Made by a program: the position numbers and the translations under genes. A stretch of 64,000 bases of DNA, from assembly GCA_944389105.1 (NCBI GenBank), contig CALXLD010000042.1, positions 1 to 64,000 on the forward strand, in the 5' to 3' direction. Of the stretch, positions 28,192-36,788 are shown in pieces. Position 1 is the first letter of the stretch. Each line of letters opens with the position of its first letter. The notes below the pieces were generated by a model, which worked only from the letters and a program-made list of their open reading frames with translations, made no database searches and was not told where the DNA came from. Source of the stretch: an uncultured Spirochaetaceae bacterium (GTDB lineage: Bacteria; Spirochaetota; Spirochaetia; Sphaerochaetales; Sphaerochaetaceae).

Positions 28192-29991
28192 ATGTCAGAT
28201 TTATTAGAAGAGGCTGGGGTAGCGGAGAATCCGGCACCGGCTGAAGAAAAGCCTGTTGTAAAAAGAAAACCTGGTCGTCCAAGAAAAGCTAAGACTGATG
28301 CTGAAAGCGTAAAAAAACCTCGCGTGACTGTCAGAAGAAAGCCACGCGTCAGCGTAAAAAGCGCAGAAGATATTGAAGAAGCGGCAGCTGCGGATAATCC
28401 GGAACCTGCAATAGAGGCTGAAAATGCTGTAGCAGAAGCTCCTGTATTGCCGGCTGCTGAAGAAGAATCACCGTCCTTCGAGCCTGTAGAGGTTTCGGAT
28501 AATAGTACTGATAGTTCCACCGATAATGCTGATGAAGCTTCTTCCGAAGAGAAGAGCTCGGATGGAAAACAGTATGATAGACGATATGATGACAGATTCC
28601 ATAATGGGAATCGCCGCGATAAGAGGATGAAGAACAACGGGAAGAGAAGGGTTCCTGAGGATTTCCAGCCTGAGATCAACCTGGATGAGCATCCTGAAGC
28701 TCCTCAGCTCTTCATATCCGTGCTTACAGCTCTTCATATCGATGAGCTGAGGGATAGGGCAAAACTCCAGGGAATTCCAGAAGATGTTATTCTCGATTGC
28801 CGTAAGTCAGAGCTTATCGCGAAGATGATGCGTCTTCATTCTGCAAATGGCGGAGCGCTTCTGGCTGAAGGAACGCTGGAGGTGCTGCAGGAGGGAAGCT
28901 TCGGCTATCTCAGATATCCTTTCAACAACTATCTTGCAGGAACTGAGGATGTATATGTTTCAGCTTCTCTTATCAAAGCGATAGGAATGAAAACAGGCGA
29001 CTTGGTCTATGCCCAGATAAGAGCTCCACGGGAGAATGAGAAGAGCGCTGCTGTCGTGCGTGTCCTTAAGGTCAATGGTGAAGAGCCGAAGATGGCAAAG
29101 ATCCGTGCTCCTTTCGATACCCTTACTCCTCTTTTCCCAGATGAGAGACTTCATCTTGAAATCGTTGAAGAGGAGAAGCCTTCCGATCTTTCTACGAGAG
29201 TCGTCGATCTCTTCTGCCCGATAGGAAAAGGCCAGCGTTCACTTATCGTCGCGCCGCCGAGAACGGGAAAGACAGTCCTTATGCAGAAGATTGCCAATGC
29301 AATCACAACAAACCATCCGGAGGTTACTCTGATTGTCCTTCTTGTCGATGAGCGTCCTGAAGAGGTCACCGATATGCGGCGCAATGTAAACGCAGAGGTT
29401 ATTGCTTCTACGTTCGATGAGCAGGCTCAGCATCATGTTCAGGTAGCGGAGATGGTTATTGAGAAGGCTAAGAGGCTCGTTGAATATAAGAAAGATGTTG
29501 TTATCCTCCTTGATTCAATCACGCGTCTTGCCAGGGCTTATAATCAGACTGTTCCTGCTTCTGGAAAGATCCTTTCCGGCGGTGTTGATTCCAACGCGCT
29601 TCATAAACCAAAGAGATTCTTCGGTGCTGCTAGGAATATTGAGCAGGGAGGTTCCCTCACGATTATATCGACAGCGCTGATTGAAACCGGATCAAGGATG
29701 GATGAGGTTATATTTGAGGAGTTCAAAGGAACGGGAAACAATGAAATCGTTCTTGACCGCAAGATGGCCGATAACCGCAAGTTCCCTGCCATCAATATAA
29801 AGAAATCAGGAACAAGGAGGGATGATCTTCTTCTTCCAGCTGATGTGCTTTCCCGTGTATTCCTTCTCCGCTCAGCATTCGGTAATCTCGATGATGTCGA
29901 CATGTCTGTTGCTCTGATTGACAAGATGAAGAAGACAAACAATAATAAGGAGTTCCTTGACTCGATGAATACGCCATCGACGTTGAGGTGA
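28192..29991 (+). CDS. rho: Transcription termination factor Rho
   Basis: A 599-aa Rho with an N-terminal insertion-type extension of about 165 residues: a basic [14 protein letters not shown]-hook-like patch, an acidic Ala/Glu stretch and an Arg/Asn/Gly-rich patch ([18 protein letters not shown]). The core begins near residue 170 with the Rho_N domain. The cold-shock RNA-binding domain follows (GSFGYLRYP), then the RecA-type motor with Walker [12 protein letters not shown] (about 357), Walker [17 protein letters not shown] and the Q/R loops. Such extensions occur in spirochaetes and actinobacteria and can help bind RNA. GGAG precedes the ATG. Confidence 0.96.
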   Translation: MSDLLEEAGVAENPAPAEEKPVVKRKPGRPRKAKTDAESVKKPRVTVRRKPRVSVKSAEDIEEAAAADNPEPAIEAENAVAEAPVLPAAEEESPSFEPVEVSDNSTDSSTDNADEASSEEKSSDGKQYDRRYDDRFHNGNRRDKRMKNNGKRRVPEDFQPEINLDEHPEAPQLFISVLTALHIDELRDRAKLQGIPEDVILDCRKSELIAKMMRLHSANGGALLAEGTLEVLQEGSFGYLRYPFNNYLAGTEDVYVSASLIKAIGMKTGDLVYAQIRAPRENEKSAAVVRVLKVNGEEPKMAKIRAPFDTLTPLFPDERLHLEIVEEEKPSDLSTRVVDLFCPIGKGQRSLIVAPPRTGKTVLMQKIANAITTNHPEVTLIVLLVDERPEEVTDMRRNVNAEVIASTFDEQAQHHVQVAEMVIEKAKRLVEYKKDVVILLDSITRLARAYNQTVPASGKILSGGVDSNALHKPKRFFGAARNIEQGGSLTIISTALIETGSRMDEVIFEEFKGTGNNEIVLDRKMADNRKFPAINIKKSGTRRDDLLLPADVLSRVFLLRSAFGNLDDVDMSVALIDKMKKTNNNKEFLDSMNTPSTLR

Positions 29992-30003
29992 TGATGATAT
30001 CGC

Positions 30004-30023
30004 CCATCTGTGAAAGCAGATGG
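30004..30023 (+). other. Hairpin in the rho-rpmE intergenic leader
   Basis: CCATCTG, loop TGAAAG, CAGATGG: a perfect 7-bp stem 28 nt before the rpmE ATG, with no T-run. L31 genes are often controlled through their leaders; this hairpin is a candidate site, by inference only. Confidence 0.4.
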
Positions 30024-30051
30024 AAATGCATAGAACCGGAGGAAAATGAAA

Positions 30052-30258
30052 ATGAAGAAGGATATCCACCCTGAGTACACACTTCAGGAAATCCATTGCT
30101 CCTGTGGCAATGTGATTAAGACAAAGTCTACTGCAAAGAATCTGCATGTTGAAATCTGCTCAGCCTGCCACCCATTCTTTACAGGTACACAGAAGCTTGT
30201 TGATACAACAGGACGTGTTGAGCGCTTCAACAAGAGATACCACAGAGAAACAAACTGA
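30052..30258 (+). CDS. rpmE: 50S ribosomal protein L31 (zinc type)
   Basis: A 68-aa L31 with the zinc ligands intact: HCSCGNVI and [15 protein letters not shown]. It belongs to the C+ form, not the zinc-independent paralogue. L31 bridges the subunits at the central protuberance. GGAGG at 30038-30042 is 9 nt before this ATG; the ATG at 30046 is only 3 nt away, so 30052 is preferred. The rho-rpmE order is common in bacteria. A perfect terminator follows. Confidence 0.95.
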   Translation: MKKDIHPEYTLQEIHCSCGNVIKTKSTAKNLHVEICSACHPFFTGTQKLVDTTGRVERFNKRYHRETN

Positions 30259-30278
30259 GGTTGTTTTCAGAGGAAGAG

Positions 30279-30309
30279 GACCGGAGATTATTCTCCGGTC
30301 TTTGTTTTT
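30279..30309 (+). terminator. Rho-independent terminator after rpmE
   Basis: GACCGGAGA (30279-30287), loop TTAT, TCTCCGGTC (30292-30300), a perfect 9-bp stem, followed by TTTGTTTTTG. Its T-tract runs into the -35 box of the next promoter. Confidence 0.93.
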
Positions 30310-30336
30310 GACAAAAACTGATTCCTTGTCTAATAT
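30308..30336 (+). promoter_or_regulatory. Promoter of the galactokinase-like/surE/nif operon
   Basis: TTGACA (30308-30313), exactly 17 nt, TAATAT (30331-30336). It starts in the last T residues of the rpmE terminator. The start site would be about 30343, 17 nt before the ATG; the leader has no good Shine-Dalgarno sequence. Confidence 0.75.
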
Positions 30337-30359
30337 TACCCCAAAGAATCGGGACAATT

Positions 30360-31535
30360 ATGAAGGGAATTATCGACGTACATAAAGCTGAATATGGGGA
30401 GGAGCCTGCCGTTGTCGTGGAAGTTCCACAGGTCACCACACTCCTTGGTGCTTTTTCTGAGTTCTGCTCTGGATTTGCTCTGATGAGTACCAATACACAG
30501 GGGTTGCGTGTGGCTGTATCAAGACGTGCGGACAGTCAGGTTCATGTATTGAATTCCACAAAGAAGGAACGCCGTAAGTTTCAGCTGATAGGCATAAAGG
30601 GAAGAAAGGAAGATAAGTGGTGTACGCCAGTCAAATCGATATGCCAGGTTCTGCAGGCATCGGAACTTGATGTTCCTGGGTTCAATCTGACTATCAAAGG
30701 ACAGAGTGCAGTTGCTGATCCTCCTGCAATAACGGCGGCAATAACATCCGGCCTTCTTCTGGCACTGGATAAGCTTTTCGGGTATAAGCTTAAGATAAAC
30801 AGCCTGATGCGGCTTGCCTATAATTCGAACAGATTCTCAGATAGCTATAAGGCAAGACTCCGCGACCTCATTACGATTTTCTCTTCAAAGCCCGGAAAGA
30901 TGATACACTTCGATCTTGAAACCTACGACTACTCGTTTTTTCCTTATCCGTTCACGGAGGAAAGCGGGGTAGGGTCATGGTTCATTGACTGTTCCCTCCC
31001 TGCAGATGAGCTCTCGGAGGAAGTAGCAATTTTCAGGAAGGAAGCTGCAGCGGCATTTATACAGCTTAAGAATGAGCTTCCCCGTGGGACAAAACTCAGG
31101 AATATCCCGAGAAAGGAGATAATCCAGAACAGGAACATATCCGAGGACTGGAAGAGGATCATCTCTTTTGTGATAGAAGATTCAGCAGCTGCAGAGAAAG
31201 GCTATGAATATCTTCTCTCAGGGGATTCCAGACAGCTTGGCAAAGTACTTTCAGAGGAACAGCGCAACCTGTCTCAGAGTGCCGGACTTACTTCTCCTGA
31301 AGTTGACTGGCTTGTGAAGAGAGGAGCTGAATCTGATAGTGTATGCGGCGTTACGGAGATTTCCGTAGGAATCACCGGAACCCTCGTTGCCCTGATTGAA
31401 CGGGATAAGGAAGCTCTCTTCGGGGAGAAGCTTGAGGAATATGAGCGAATATTTGGATTCAAGCCTGTAATGCGGGAGTATATCCCATCAGGTTCTATAA
31501 GGATAATACCGAAAGATGAATATCCTTCTATCTAA
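30360..31535 (+). CDS. Catalytically degenerate galactokinase homologue (GHMP kinase family)
   Basis: A 391-aa protein with the galactokinase outline in length, N-terminal substrate motif position, central ATP-loop position and C-terminal GHMP domain (CGVTEISVGITGTLVALIE). The active-site motifs are lost. The family GRVNLIGEHTDYNGG reads VTTLLGAFSEFCSG here, replacing the catalytic Arg, Glu, His and Asp. The Ser-rich PxGxGLSSSA loop reads QSAVADPPAITAAITSG. It is probably not a sugar kinase; a regulatory or sugar-sensing role like the Gal3 paralogue is possible. It overlaps surE by 20 nt. Confidence 0.7.
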   Translation: MKGIIDVHKAEYGEEPAVVVEVPQVTTLLGAFSEFCSGFALMSTNTQGLRVAVSRRADSQVHVLNSTKKERRKFQLIGIKGRKEDKWCTPVKSICQVLQASELDVPGFNLTIKGQSAVADPPAITAAITSGLLLALDKLFGYKLKINSLMRLAYNSNRFSDSYKARLRDLITIFSSKPGKMIHFDLETYDYSFFPYPFTEESGVGSWFIDCSLPADELSEEVAIFRKEAAAAFIQLKNELPRGTKLRNIPRKEIIQNRNISEDWKRIISFVIEDSAAAEKGYEYLLSGDSRQLGKVLSEEQRNLSQSAGLTSPEVDWLVKRGAESDSVCGVTEISVGITGTLVALIERDKEALFGEKLEEYERIFGFKPVMREYIPSGSIRIIPKDEYPSI

Positions 31536-32245
31536 TGATGATGGTTATAAAGCACTTGGTATAAGAGTTCTTGAAGATGTTCTGTCCGAAGCTGGCCATG
31601 ACGTTTACGTATCAGCTCCGGATAGTGAGCAAAGCGGCAAGTCCCATGCTATGACCATAAGAGGAAGGATCGTAGTGACGGAATATGCACCAAAGCACTT
31701 CCATGTCTCCGGGACTCCTGCTGACTGCATTGTATATAGCCATCGCTGCTCATTGTTTCCGATCCCTTTCGATGTTGTTATTTCCGGAATAAACCATGGC
31801 TACAACCTTTCTACTGATATTATCTACTCAGGAACCTGCGCTGCAGCTCGTCAGGCCGCATTCTATGGCGAAGGCTATTGCTATCTCTGCTGAGGAACGT
31901 GACAATGAAGAGCTGTTTTTCAGAACCGCACGCTTTCTTGTTTCAGATATGGATTCTTTCCTTGGGAAAATCCCGGGTGGTGCATTCATGAATATAAATG
32001 TTCCCTCGTCTTTTTCCGGAGGATATGAGGCTGGTGGCATGGGGGAGATTTCCTACAATGATACTATTGCAGTAAGGGAAACCCATGGAGATAAAAGAAT
32101 CCTTGAAATAGATTCTGCATCTCTGGAGTATCATCCTTCTCAGACTATATACCGTGCGGACCATGAGATCTGCCGCTCAGGAAAAGCTTCTGTCTCAATC
32201 ATTGAGACCATGCCAGCTCTTTCTTCTGCGATGGAACTGCTATGA
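31516..32245 (+). pseudogene. surE: surE 5'/3'-nucleotidase, interrupted by a frameshift
   Basis: SurE is a metal-dependent nucleotidase of about 245-250 aa. The first frame (31516-31893) holds the conserved NDDGYKALGIRVLE, SAPDSEQSGKSHAMT, GTPADCIVY, VISGINHGYNLSTDIIYSGTCAAARQAA and then stops. The second frame, one base over, continues without a gap as AIAISAEERDNEELF through GGAFMNINVP to the TGA at 32245. The switch is near 31867-31876. Either two bases are missing or one is extra. The downstream frame still overlaps the next gene by 4 nt, so the lesion is recent or a sequencing error. Confidence 0.85.
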
Positions 32246-32541
32246 AATGGGAGGATATCTGCTCAAGATGCGGCCTGTGCTGCCATGAGAAGGTGATTTT
32301 CCCGGAAGCTCTTGTGATTGACCTATCAATGCATTGTGGGTTCTACGATGAAAGCACGCATAGCTGTACAGTTTACAGCAATCGCTTCTCAGAATGCTCC
32401 AGATGTGAGAAAGTGACTCCTCTTAAAGCGATGTTCAGTCCATCTTTGCCGGAAAGCTGTGCTTATGCTGAGTGGGCGAGACGCCACCATATAAGATTTG
32501 TACGGAAAAGGGAACTGGTACTGGCAGACAGTACTTCTTGA
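32242..32541 (+). CDS. YcgN/YkgJ-like cysteine-cluster protein
   Basis: A 99-aa protein with the Cys pattern of the YkgJ/UPF0260 zinc/iron-chelating group: CSRCGLCCHEKV near the start, then CTVYSNRFSECSRCEKV and PESCAYAEWA at the end. The family is thought to bind a metal or Fe-S centre; its function is not known. Position just before nifS and nifU suggests a link to Fe-S assembly. It starts in the surE stop (ATGA overlap). About 45 nt separate it from nifS. Confidence 0.75.
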   Translation: MKWEDICSRCGLCCHEKVIFPEALVIDLSMHCGFYDESTHSCTVYSNRFSECSRCEKVTPLKAMFSPSLPESCAYAEWARRHHIRFVRKRELVLADSTS

Positions 32542-32586
32542 CGCTTTCTCTGGCTCTGGATACCTTAAATCCGAATGGAGAATAAT

Positions 32587-33759
32587 ATGGATAGAAGATA
32601 TGTCTATCTGGACAACAATGGCACAACCAGAATGGCCGATGAAGTCAGGGCTTTCATACATGAAAATGAATCGCTCTATGGCAATGCTTCAAGCATGCAT
32701 ACTCTTGGCCGTCAGGCTGCTGCCGGAATAGAATGGGCTCGCTCAGAGATTGCAAAGCTTATAGATGGTGATCCATCCTCTGTATACTTTACTTCTGGAG
32801 CGACTGAAAGCAATAATACTGTTCTTTCGATTTTCAGGGACAGAATTGATTCTGGTGACAGCAGAAAGAAAATTGTCATATCGACAGTCGAGCATCCAGC
32901 TACGATAGAGACGGCTAAGTATCTTGCAGGCAAGGGTTATATTATTGACTACTGTCCTGTGGATGGAATCGGACGGCTTGATCTTGAAACGCTGAAGAGA
33001 ATCGTAACGGATGAGACTGCGCTTGTCTCAGTTATGACTGGAAACAATGAGTCCGGTACAATCCAGCCTGTAAAGGAAGCCGCGGCAATTGCACATTCCC
33101 ATGGTGCTTATTTCCATACGGATGCGACACAGGCAATAGGCAAGATTCCTGTTTCCGTTAAGGATATCGGTGCTGATTATCTCTCCCTTTCAGGGCATAA
33201 GTTCTATGGGCCAAAGGGTGTTGGAGTCCTTTATGCGCGAAAGGGTGCGCCTCTTTCTCCTTTTATCCATGGTGGTCATCAGGAGCATGGAATGAGAGCC
33301 GGAACATATAACAATCAGGCTGTTTATGGCATCGGGAAGGCTGCAGAGCTTGCAAGGCTGAACCTTACAGAGGAGCATGACAAGCTTTGGCAGATGAGGG
33401 AAGCTCTCAGGAAAGGGATTGAAGAGAGAATACCTGATGTTGTGGTAAATGGCTCTAATGATGAGAACCTTTGTCTTCCCGGCACGCTCAATATGTCATT
33501 CCCTTCAGCGGAAGGAGAATCAATCCTTCTTTATCTGGATCTTGAGGGGATAGAAGTATCTACAGGATCTGCATGTGCAACCGGATCTCTGGAACCAAGT
33601 TATGTTCTTCTTGCTGCTGGGCTTGATGTTGAGCTTGCACATGGTTCCATCAGGTTCTCTTTTGGCAGATATAATACAATGGAGGATGTAGATTATGTGC
33701 TTGAGAAGCTTCCTCCGATTATTGAGAAAGTAAGATCCATGAGCACAAGGAAGGTTTGA
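32587..33759 (+). CDS. nifS: Cysteine desulfurase (NifS/IscS family)
   Basis: A 390-aa PLP enzyme that takes sulphur from cysteine to supply Fe-S cluster assembly. Motifs: VYLDNNGTTRMADEV at the start, HTDATQAIGKIPV, the PLP Lys in SLSGHKFYGPKGVGVLY (about residue 203), and the catalytic Cys loop STGSACATGSLEPSYVL (about 320-336). The ATG at 32587 has GGAG 6 nt upstream. An ATG at 32575 lies before this site and is less likely. nifU starts 1 nt after the stop, so the two act together. Confidence 0.95.
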   Translation: MDRRYVYLDNNGTTRMADEVRAFIHENESLYGNASSMHTLGRQAAAGIEWARSEIAKLIDGDPSSVYFTSGATESNNTVLSIFRDRIDSGDSRKKIVISTVEHPATIETAKYLAGKGYIIDYCPVDGIGRLDLETLKRIVTDETALVSVMTGNNESGTIQPVKEAAAIAHSHGAYFHTDATQAIGKIPVSVKDIGADYLSLSGHKFYGPKGVGVLYARKGAPLSPFIHGGHQEHGMRAGTYNNQAVYGIGKAAELARLNLTEEHDKLWQMREALRKGIEERIPDVVVNGSNDENLCLPGTLNMSFPSAEGESILLYLDLEGIEVSTGSACATGSLEPSYVLLAAGLDVELAHGSIRFSFGRYNTMEDVDYVLEKLPPIIEKVRSMSTRKV

Positions 33760-33760
33760 T

Positions 33761-34372
33761 ATGGCAGATAGTTTCATGGCCCAGTGGGTATATACTGATA
33801 CTGTAAAGGATCATTTCATAAATCCTCGTAATCTCTGGAAAGAGGGAGAGGCTTTTGAAGCAGATGGAGTTGGTGAGGTCGGTTCTCTTGCATGTGGTGA
33901 TCAGATGAGAGTCGGTATCAAGGTAAAGGATGGAAGGATCTCGGACCTCAGATGGCTTACTTATGGATGTGCTTCAGCTATAGCCTCTACATCAATGATG
34001 AGCGAGATGGCGAAAGGAATGACGCTTGAGGAGGCTTATCATCTGACTCCTTCGATGATTACCGATGCGCTGGGAGGACTCCCAGAGCATAAATTCCATT
34101 GCTCTGTTCTTGGAGATAAGGCTCTCAGGGCCGCTATTGATGATTATCTTGAGAAAAACGGCCTCGATAATCCTTATAAAGGGTCAACTGCAAAGATCAT
34201 CTGTGAATGCAAGGGCGTAACAGATCAGATGATCGAGGAGCTTGTGAAAACGGGAAAGGTATCTACGTTTGAGGAGCTTCAGAATGAAACAGGTGCTTCA
34301 ACCGCATGCGGCAAGTGCCGGGACAGGATTCTGGAAGAGCTCAATGAATGCCTCCATATCTACGGTAAATGA
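33761..34372 (+). CDS. nifU: NifU-like Fe-S scaffold (IscU domain plus [2Fe-2S] BFD domain)
   Basis: A 203-aa fusion. The IscU-type scaffold domain (about 1-130) has the three cluster Cys in LACGDQM, YGCASAIAST and HCSVLGD. The C-terminal BFD-like [2Fe-2S] domain (about 140-203) has ICECKGVT and ASTACGKCRDRI. The third Nfu domain of true nitrogen-fixation NifU is missing, as in the H. pylori-type protein. It forms the general Fe-S cluster system with the adjacent nifS; no nitrogenase genes are present. The last 4 nt overlap the next gene. Confidence 0.93.
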   Translation: MADSFMAQWVYTDTVKDHFINPRNLWKEGEAFEADGVGEVGSLACGDQMRVGIKVKDGRISDLRWLTYGCASAIASTSMMSEMAKGMTLEEAYHLTPSMITDALGGLPEHKFHCSVLGDKALRAAIDDYLEKNGLDNPYKGSTAKIICECKGVTDQMIEELVKTGKVSTFEELQNETGASTACGKCRDRILEELNECLHIYGK

Positions 34373-34683
34373 TAAGCGTATATCTTGAAGAGGTGAGGGA
34401 TGCCCTTTATCCCAGAAAGAATGGCGTCCTCACCAAACGCAATAAATATGTGAAGATTGAGCCATTGCGTCCTTATACGGCAGATGAGATAAGGACGCTC
34501 AGGCTTCGTCTGCATCTTTCTCTTGGTCTTTTTGCAGAACTTCTCGGAGTCTCGGAAAAGACTGTGGAGGCATGGGAAAGCGGACATAATGAGCCGTCAG
34601 GTCCTGCACTGCGTCTTATGAATATGATCCAGCGTTATCCAGATGTGCTTATGGAAACCCACACGGTCTATATAACTAAGTAG
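34369..34683 (+). CDS. XRE-type helix-turn-helix protein, NadS/HigA-like
   Basis: A 104-aa protein whose C-terminal two thirds is a lambda-repressor-like HTH: TADEIRTLRLRLHLSLGLFAELLGVSEKTVEAWESGHNEPSGPALRLMNMIQ-type. Such proteins are mostly antitoxins of RelE/HigB-type pairs, but no toxin gene is adjacent. It is coupled to nifU by a 4-nt overlap and ends the operon, so it may regulate Fe-S genes. The role is inferred from position only. It overlaps the convergent kinase gene by 8 nt. Confidence 0.75.
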   Translation: MISVYLEEVRDALYPRKNGVLTKRNKYVKIEPLRPYTADEIRTLRLRLHLSLGLFAELLGVSEKTVEAWESGHNEPSGPALRLMNMIQRYPDVLMETHTVYITK

Positions 34684-36331
34684 CCGAGTATATAGAACCT
34701 CCGATAAATTCCCTGAGAAGAGAGTCTCCCGGCACTGATTCCGATGGTATCGGGTAGATATAATCAAGGAAATCCAGCAATCGTCTTGCAGAGGCATAGG
34801 ATTCTCCTTTGTCCTTCGAGACAGATTTCAGAAGCGGAACTGCATAGGTTTTAAGCACCCCAAGCTCATATTCCAGAGCACTGTTTATCATGACGTCCGC
34901 ATTGTTCTGGAATGGGAAGATATGATTCTTCTCTCCTCTTTCCACCGACGGCCATCTTGAAAGTGTCTCTACTGCATCAAAGCCTCTGGTACGGCTGTCC
35001 CTTACCATCCGCCTCAGTATTCTGTTGTCCGTTGTGCTTATCCTGGATCTTGTATCAAGGTTCACCTGCGTCAATGCTGATATGTATATCCTGAATCCCA
35101 TTTCCCTAGGCAGGGATGGAATGAGGGCAGGATTGAGGCCATGTATACCTTCTATTACAAGGATCGAATCCTCATTCATCCTTACCGGCTCTTTTCTGAA
35201 TGTAGTTTTCCTTTCCTTGAATGAAAATTGTGCAAGATTGACGCTCTTGCCTTCTATAAGGGCAGAAAGCTGTTCTCTCAGAAGCGGAAGATCCAGTGCT
35301 TCAAGCACTTCGTAATCCTTTTCGCCATACTCATCTACAGGTACTTTCTCCGTGGGCAGATAGTAGTCATCCAATGATATTTTTATCGGTTTGAAACCAT
35401 CAACCCTGAGTTCGTCTGAAAGTCTCATTGAGAATGTTGTCTTTCCCGATGAGGATGGTCCTGCGATGAAAACAGCTTTCACGCTTCCTTTTGATTTTAT
35501 CATCCTGGAAATATCTGAGATCCGTCTTCTCTGCAAGGCTTCGGATAACAGGATCGTTTTGCCTATCTCTCCCTTCTGGACCTTCATGTTAAGCTCTCCG
35601 ATGCTCGATATCCCGAGTATTGAGGCATAGCGCTTGTTTTCGCTGAATACAGAGAAGAGAAGCGGATTATCTGCAAATTCCATCAGCTCATAAGGCTGCC
35701 GGCTCTGCGGATAGCGCAGAAGAAGTCCATCCTCATACTCTCTCAGCTCCCATAGCTCGAGATATCTCAGCGAAGGAAGCAGAGGTTCATAGTACATCTC
35801 CAGACAGCCTTTGATGCGGGCAAAACGATATGATGAGCTGTTCATTGTCTTCAGAAGTATCTCGGATTCTGTCAGGCCATGGCTTTGTGCATACTCCAGA
35901 GCCTCGCTCTCCGTCAGCTCCACCAGTTCTATTGGAAGGTCTTCAGCTATTGCTTCTTCCATGACTTTCTTAAGCTTTTCCGTATCAGGTTTCTCGCTGC
36001 GGCGGTAGCGGAAATAGTATCCATCGCCTAGACTGTGCCCTATGATCAGGGAGCGTTCTGGGGCTATGACTGAAGAGGCATAGGATAGGAGGAAGCAGAG
36101 GCTTTTCCTATAAATCCTCTTCCCGAACGGAGAGAGAAGGCGGATGCTCTCAATTGAAGCATTGCCAAGAACATGTTCAGAAAGGGATACCGGTTTGCCA
36201 TTAAGCTTTGCGGCAATTACTGGATTGTCCTTATATGACAGGGCTCTTCCTTCATCCAGAAGATCGATGATCCTGGTTCCTCTTTTCGCTTTTATTTCTT
36301 TTCCGTCCAATGTTATCTTAAGCTCAAGCAT
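34676..36331 (-). CDS. TGS-domain uridine kinase family protein
   Basis: A 551-aa fusion known from Thermotoga and Clostridia. It has an N-terminal TGS-like domain (about 1-60; LDGKEIKAKRGTRIIDLLDEG) and a threonyl-tRNA-synthetase-like second additional domain with GHSLGDGYYFRY. From about residue 285 a P-loop uridine kinase/phosphoribulokinase domain follows, with AGPSSSGKTTFSMRL (Walker A) and KISLDDYYLP. It should phosphorylate a nucleoside; RNA binding by the N-terminus is possible. The ATG at 36331 fits the TGS start and has TGGTATCAT 12 nt upstream with no ribosome site, so the mRNA is likely leaderless. Confidence 0.88.
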   Translation of the reverse strand: MLELKITLDGKEIKAKRGTRIIDLLDEGRALSYKDNPVIAAKLNGKPVSLSEHVLGNASIESIRLLSPFGKRIYRKSLCFLLSYASSVIAPERSLIIGHSLGDGYYFRYRRSEKPDTEKLKKVMEEAIAEDLPIELVELTESEALEYAQSHGLTESEILLKTMNSSSYRFARIKGCLEMYYEPLLPSLRYLELWELREYEDGLLLRYPQSRQPYELMEFADNPLLFSVFSENKRYASILGISSIGELNMKVQKGEIGKTILLSEALQRRRISDISRMIKSKGSVKAVFIAGPSSSGKTTFSMRLSDELRVDGFKPIKISLDDYYLPTEKVPVDEYGEKDYEVLEALDLPLLREQLSALIEGKSVNLAQFSFKERKTTFRKEPVRMNEDSILVIEGIHGLNPALIPSLPREMGFRIYISALTQVNLDTRSRISTTDNRILRRMVRDSRTRGFDAVETLSRWPSVERGEKNHIFPFQNNADVMINSALEYELGVLKTYAVPLLKSVSKDKGESYASARRLLDFLDYIYPIPSESVPGDSLLREFIGGSIYSAT

Positions 36332-36337
36332 GTGATG

Positions 36338-36346
36338 ATGATACCA
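36338..36346 (-). promoter_or_regulatory. Extended -10 element, leaderless-type start of the TGS-kinase gene
   Basis: TGG-TATCAT on the minus strand; the hexamer runs 36343 down to 36338 and begins 12 nt before the ATG at 36331. Predicted +1 is the A of ATG or within one base. Confidence 0.6.
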
Positions 36347-36374
36347 TACTAAAAGCGATAGAACATGTAGAGTA

Positions 36375-36743
36375 TCAGTGGCTTCTGTCAATTTCCTCTG
36401 AAATCCAGCGCATTATCAGAGATACAGTATAGTCTATTTCGCTTTCGGTCATATCTCGTCCTTTCGGTATGTGATGCCATTTCTCTAAACAGTTTCTGCA
36501 GCAGCACCCCAGTGCGTGCTGTGCTATGAATACAGGGTGTCCTTTCATTGGTGTCTGCTTCCCGTCGTTTGCAGGATGGGCAGGAGCAAGGCGTTTCCTT
36601 ATGAAGGCAAAGGCATGCTCCTCTATGGTTTCAAGCCCTTTGTCATTGATGTATCTAAGATCCTTTTCTGAGAGATGAAAGCGCATCCTGAAGCCTGACA
36701 GGCTTCTTCTGCTGTTAAAAGCTTTCCATTCTTCTTCATTCAT
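36375..36743 (-). CDS. DUF4186 family protein
   Basis: A 122-aa protein matching the DUF4186 pattern as I recall it: FRMRFHLSEKDLRYINDKG, then KRLAPAHPANDGKQTPMKGHPVFIAQHA, then CCCRNCLEKWHHIPKGR. The conserved His/Cys residues suggest a metal site; function is unknown. The ATG at 36743 begins the conserved part; a longer frame to 36809 would run into the divergent gene. There is no ribosome site, and TACACT begins exactly 12 nt before the ATG. Confidence 0.8.
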   Translation of the reverse strand: MNEEEWKAFNSRRSLSGFRMRFHLSEKDLRYINDKGLETIEEHAFAFIRKRLAPAHPANDGKQTPMKGHPVFIAQHALGCCCRNCLEKWHHIPKGRDMTESEIDYTVSLIMRWISEEIDRSH

Positions 36744-36749
36744 GGCTAT

Positions 36750-36755
36750 AGTGTA
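36750..36755 (-). promoter_or_regulatory. -10 box of leaderless-type DUF4186 promoter
   Basis: TACACT on the minus strand (36755 down to 36750), 4/6 match to TATAAT, 12 nt before the ATG at 36743. It faces away from the aldehyde oxidoreductase promoter only about 20 nt away. Confidence 0.4.
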
Positions 36756-36776
36756 TTCCTTTTTCGCTTTACAGAA

Positions 36777-36782
36777 TATAAT
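36777..36782 (+). promoter_or_regulatory. Consensus -10 box of leaderless-type oxidoreductase promoter
   Basis: TATAAT, a perfect match, beginning exactly 12 nt before the ATG at 36789. The predicted +1 is the A of the ATG. No Shine-Dalgarno sequence could fit in the 6 nt between. Confidence 0.65.
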
Positions 36783-36788
36783 CGCAGT

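Noticed and set aside
33761-34372. Nitrogen-fixation role for nifS/nifU
   Set aside because: No nitrogenase genes are present and NifU lacks the Nfu domain; this is the general Fe-S assembly form.
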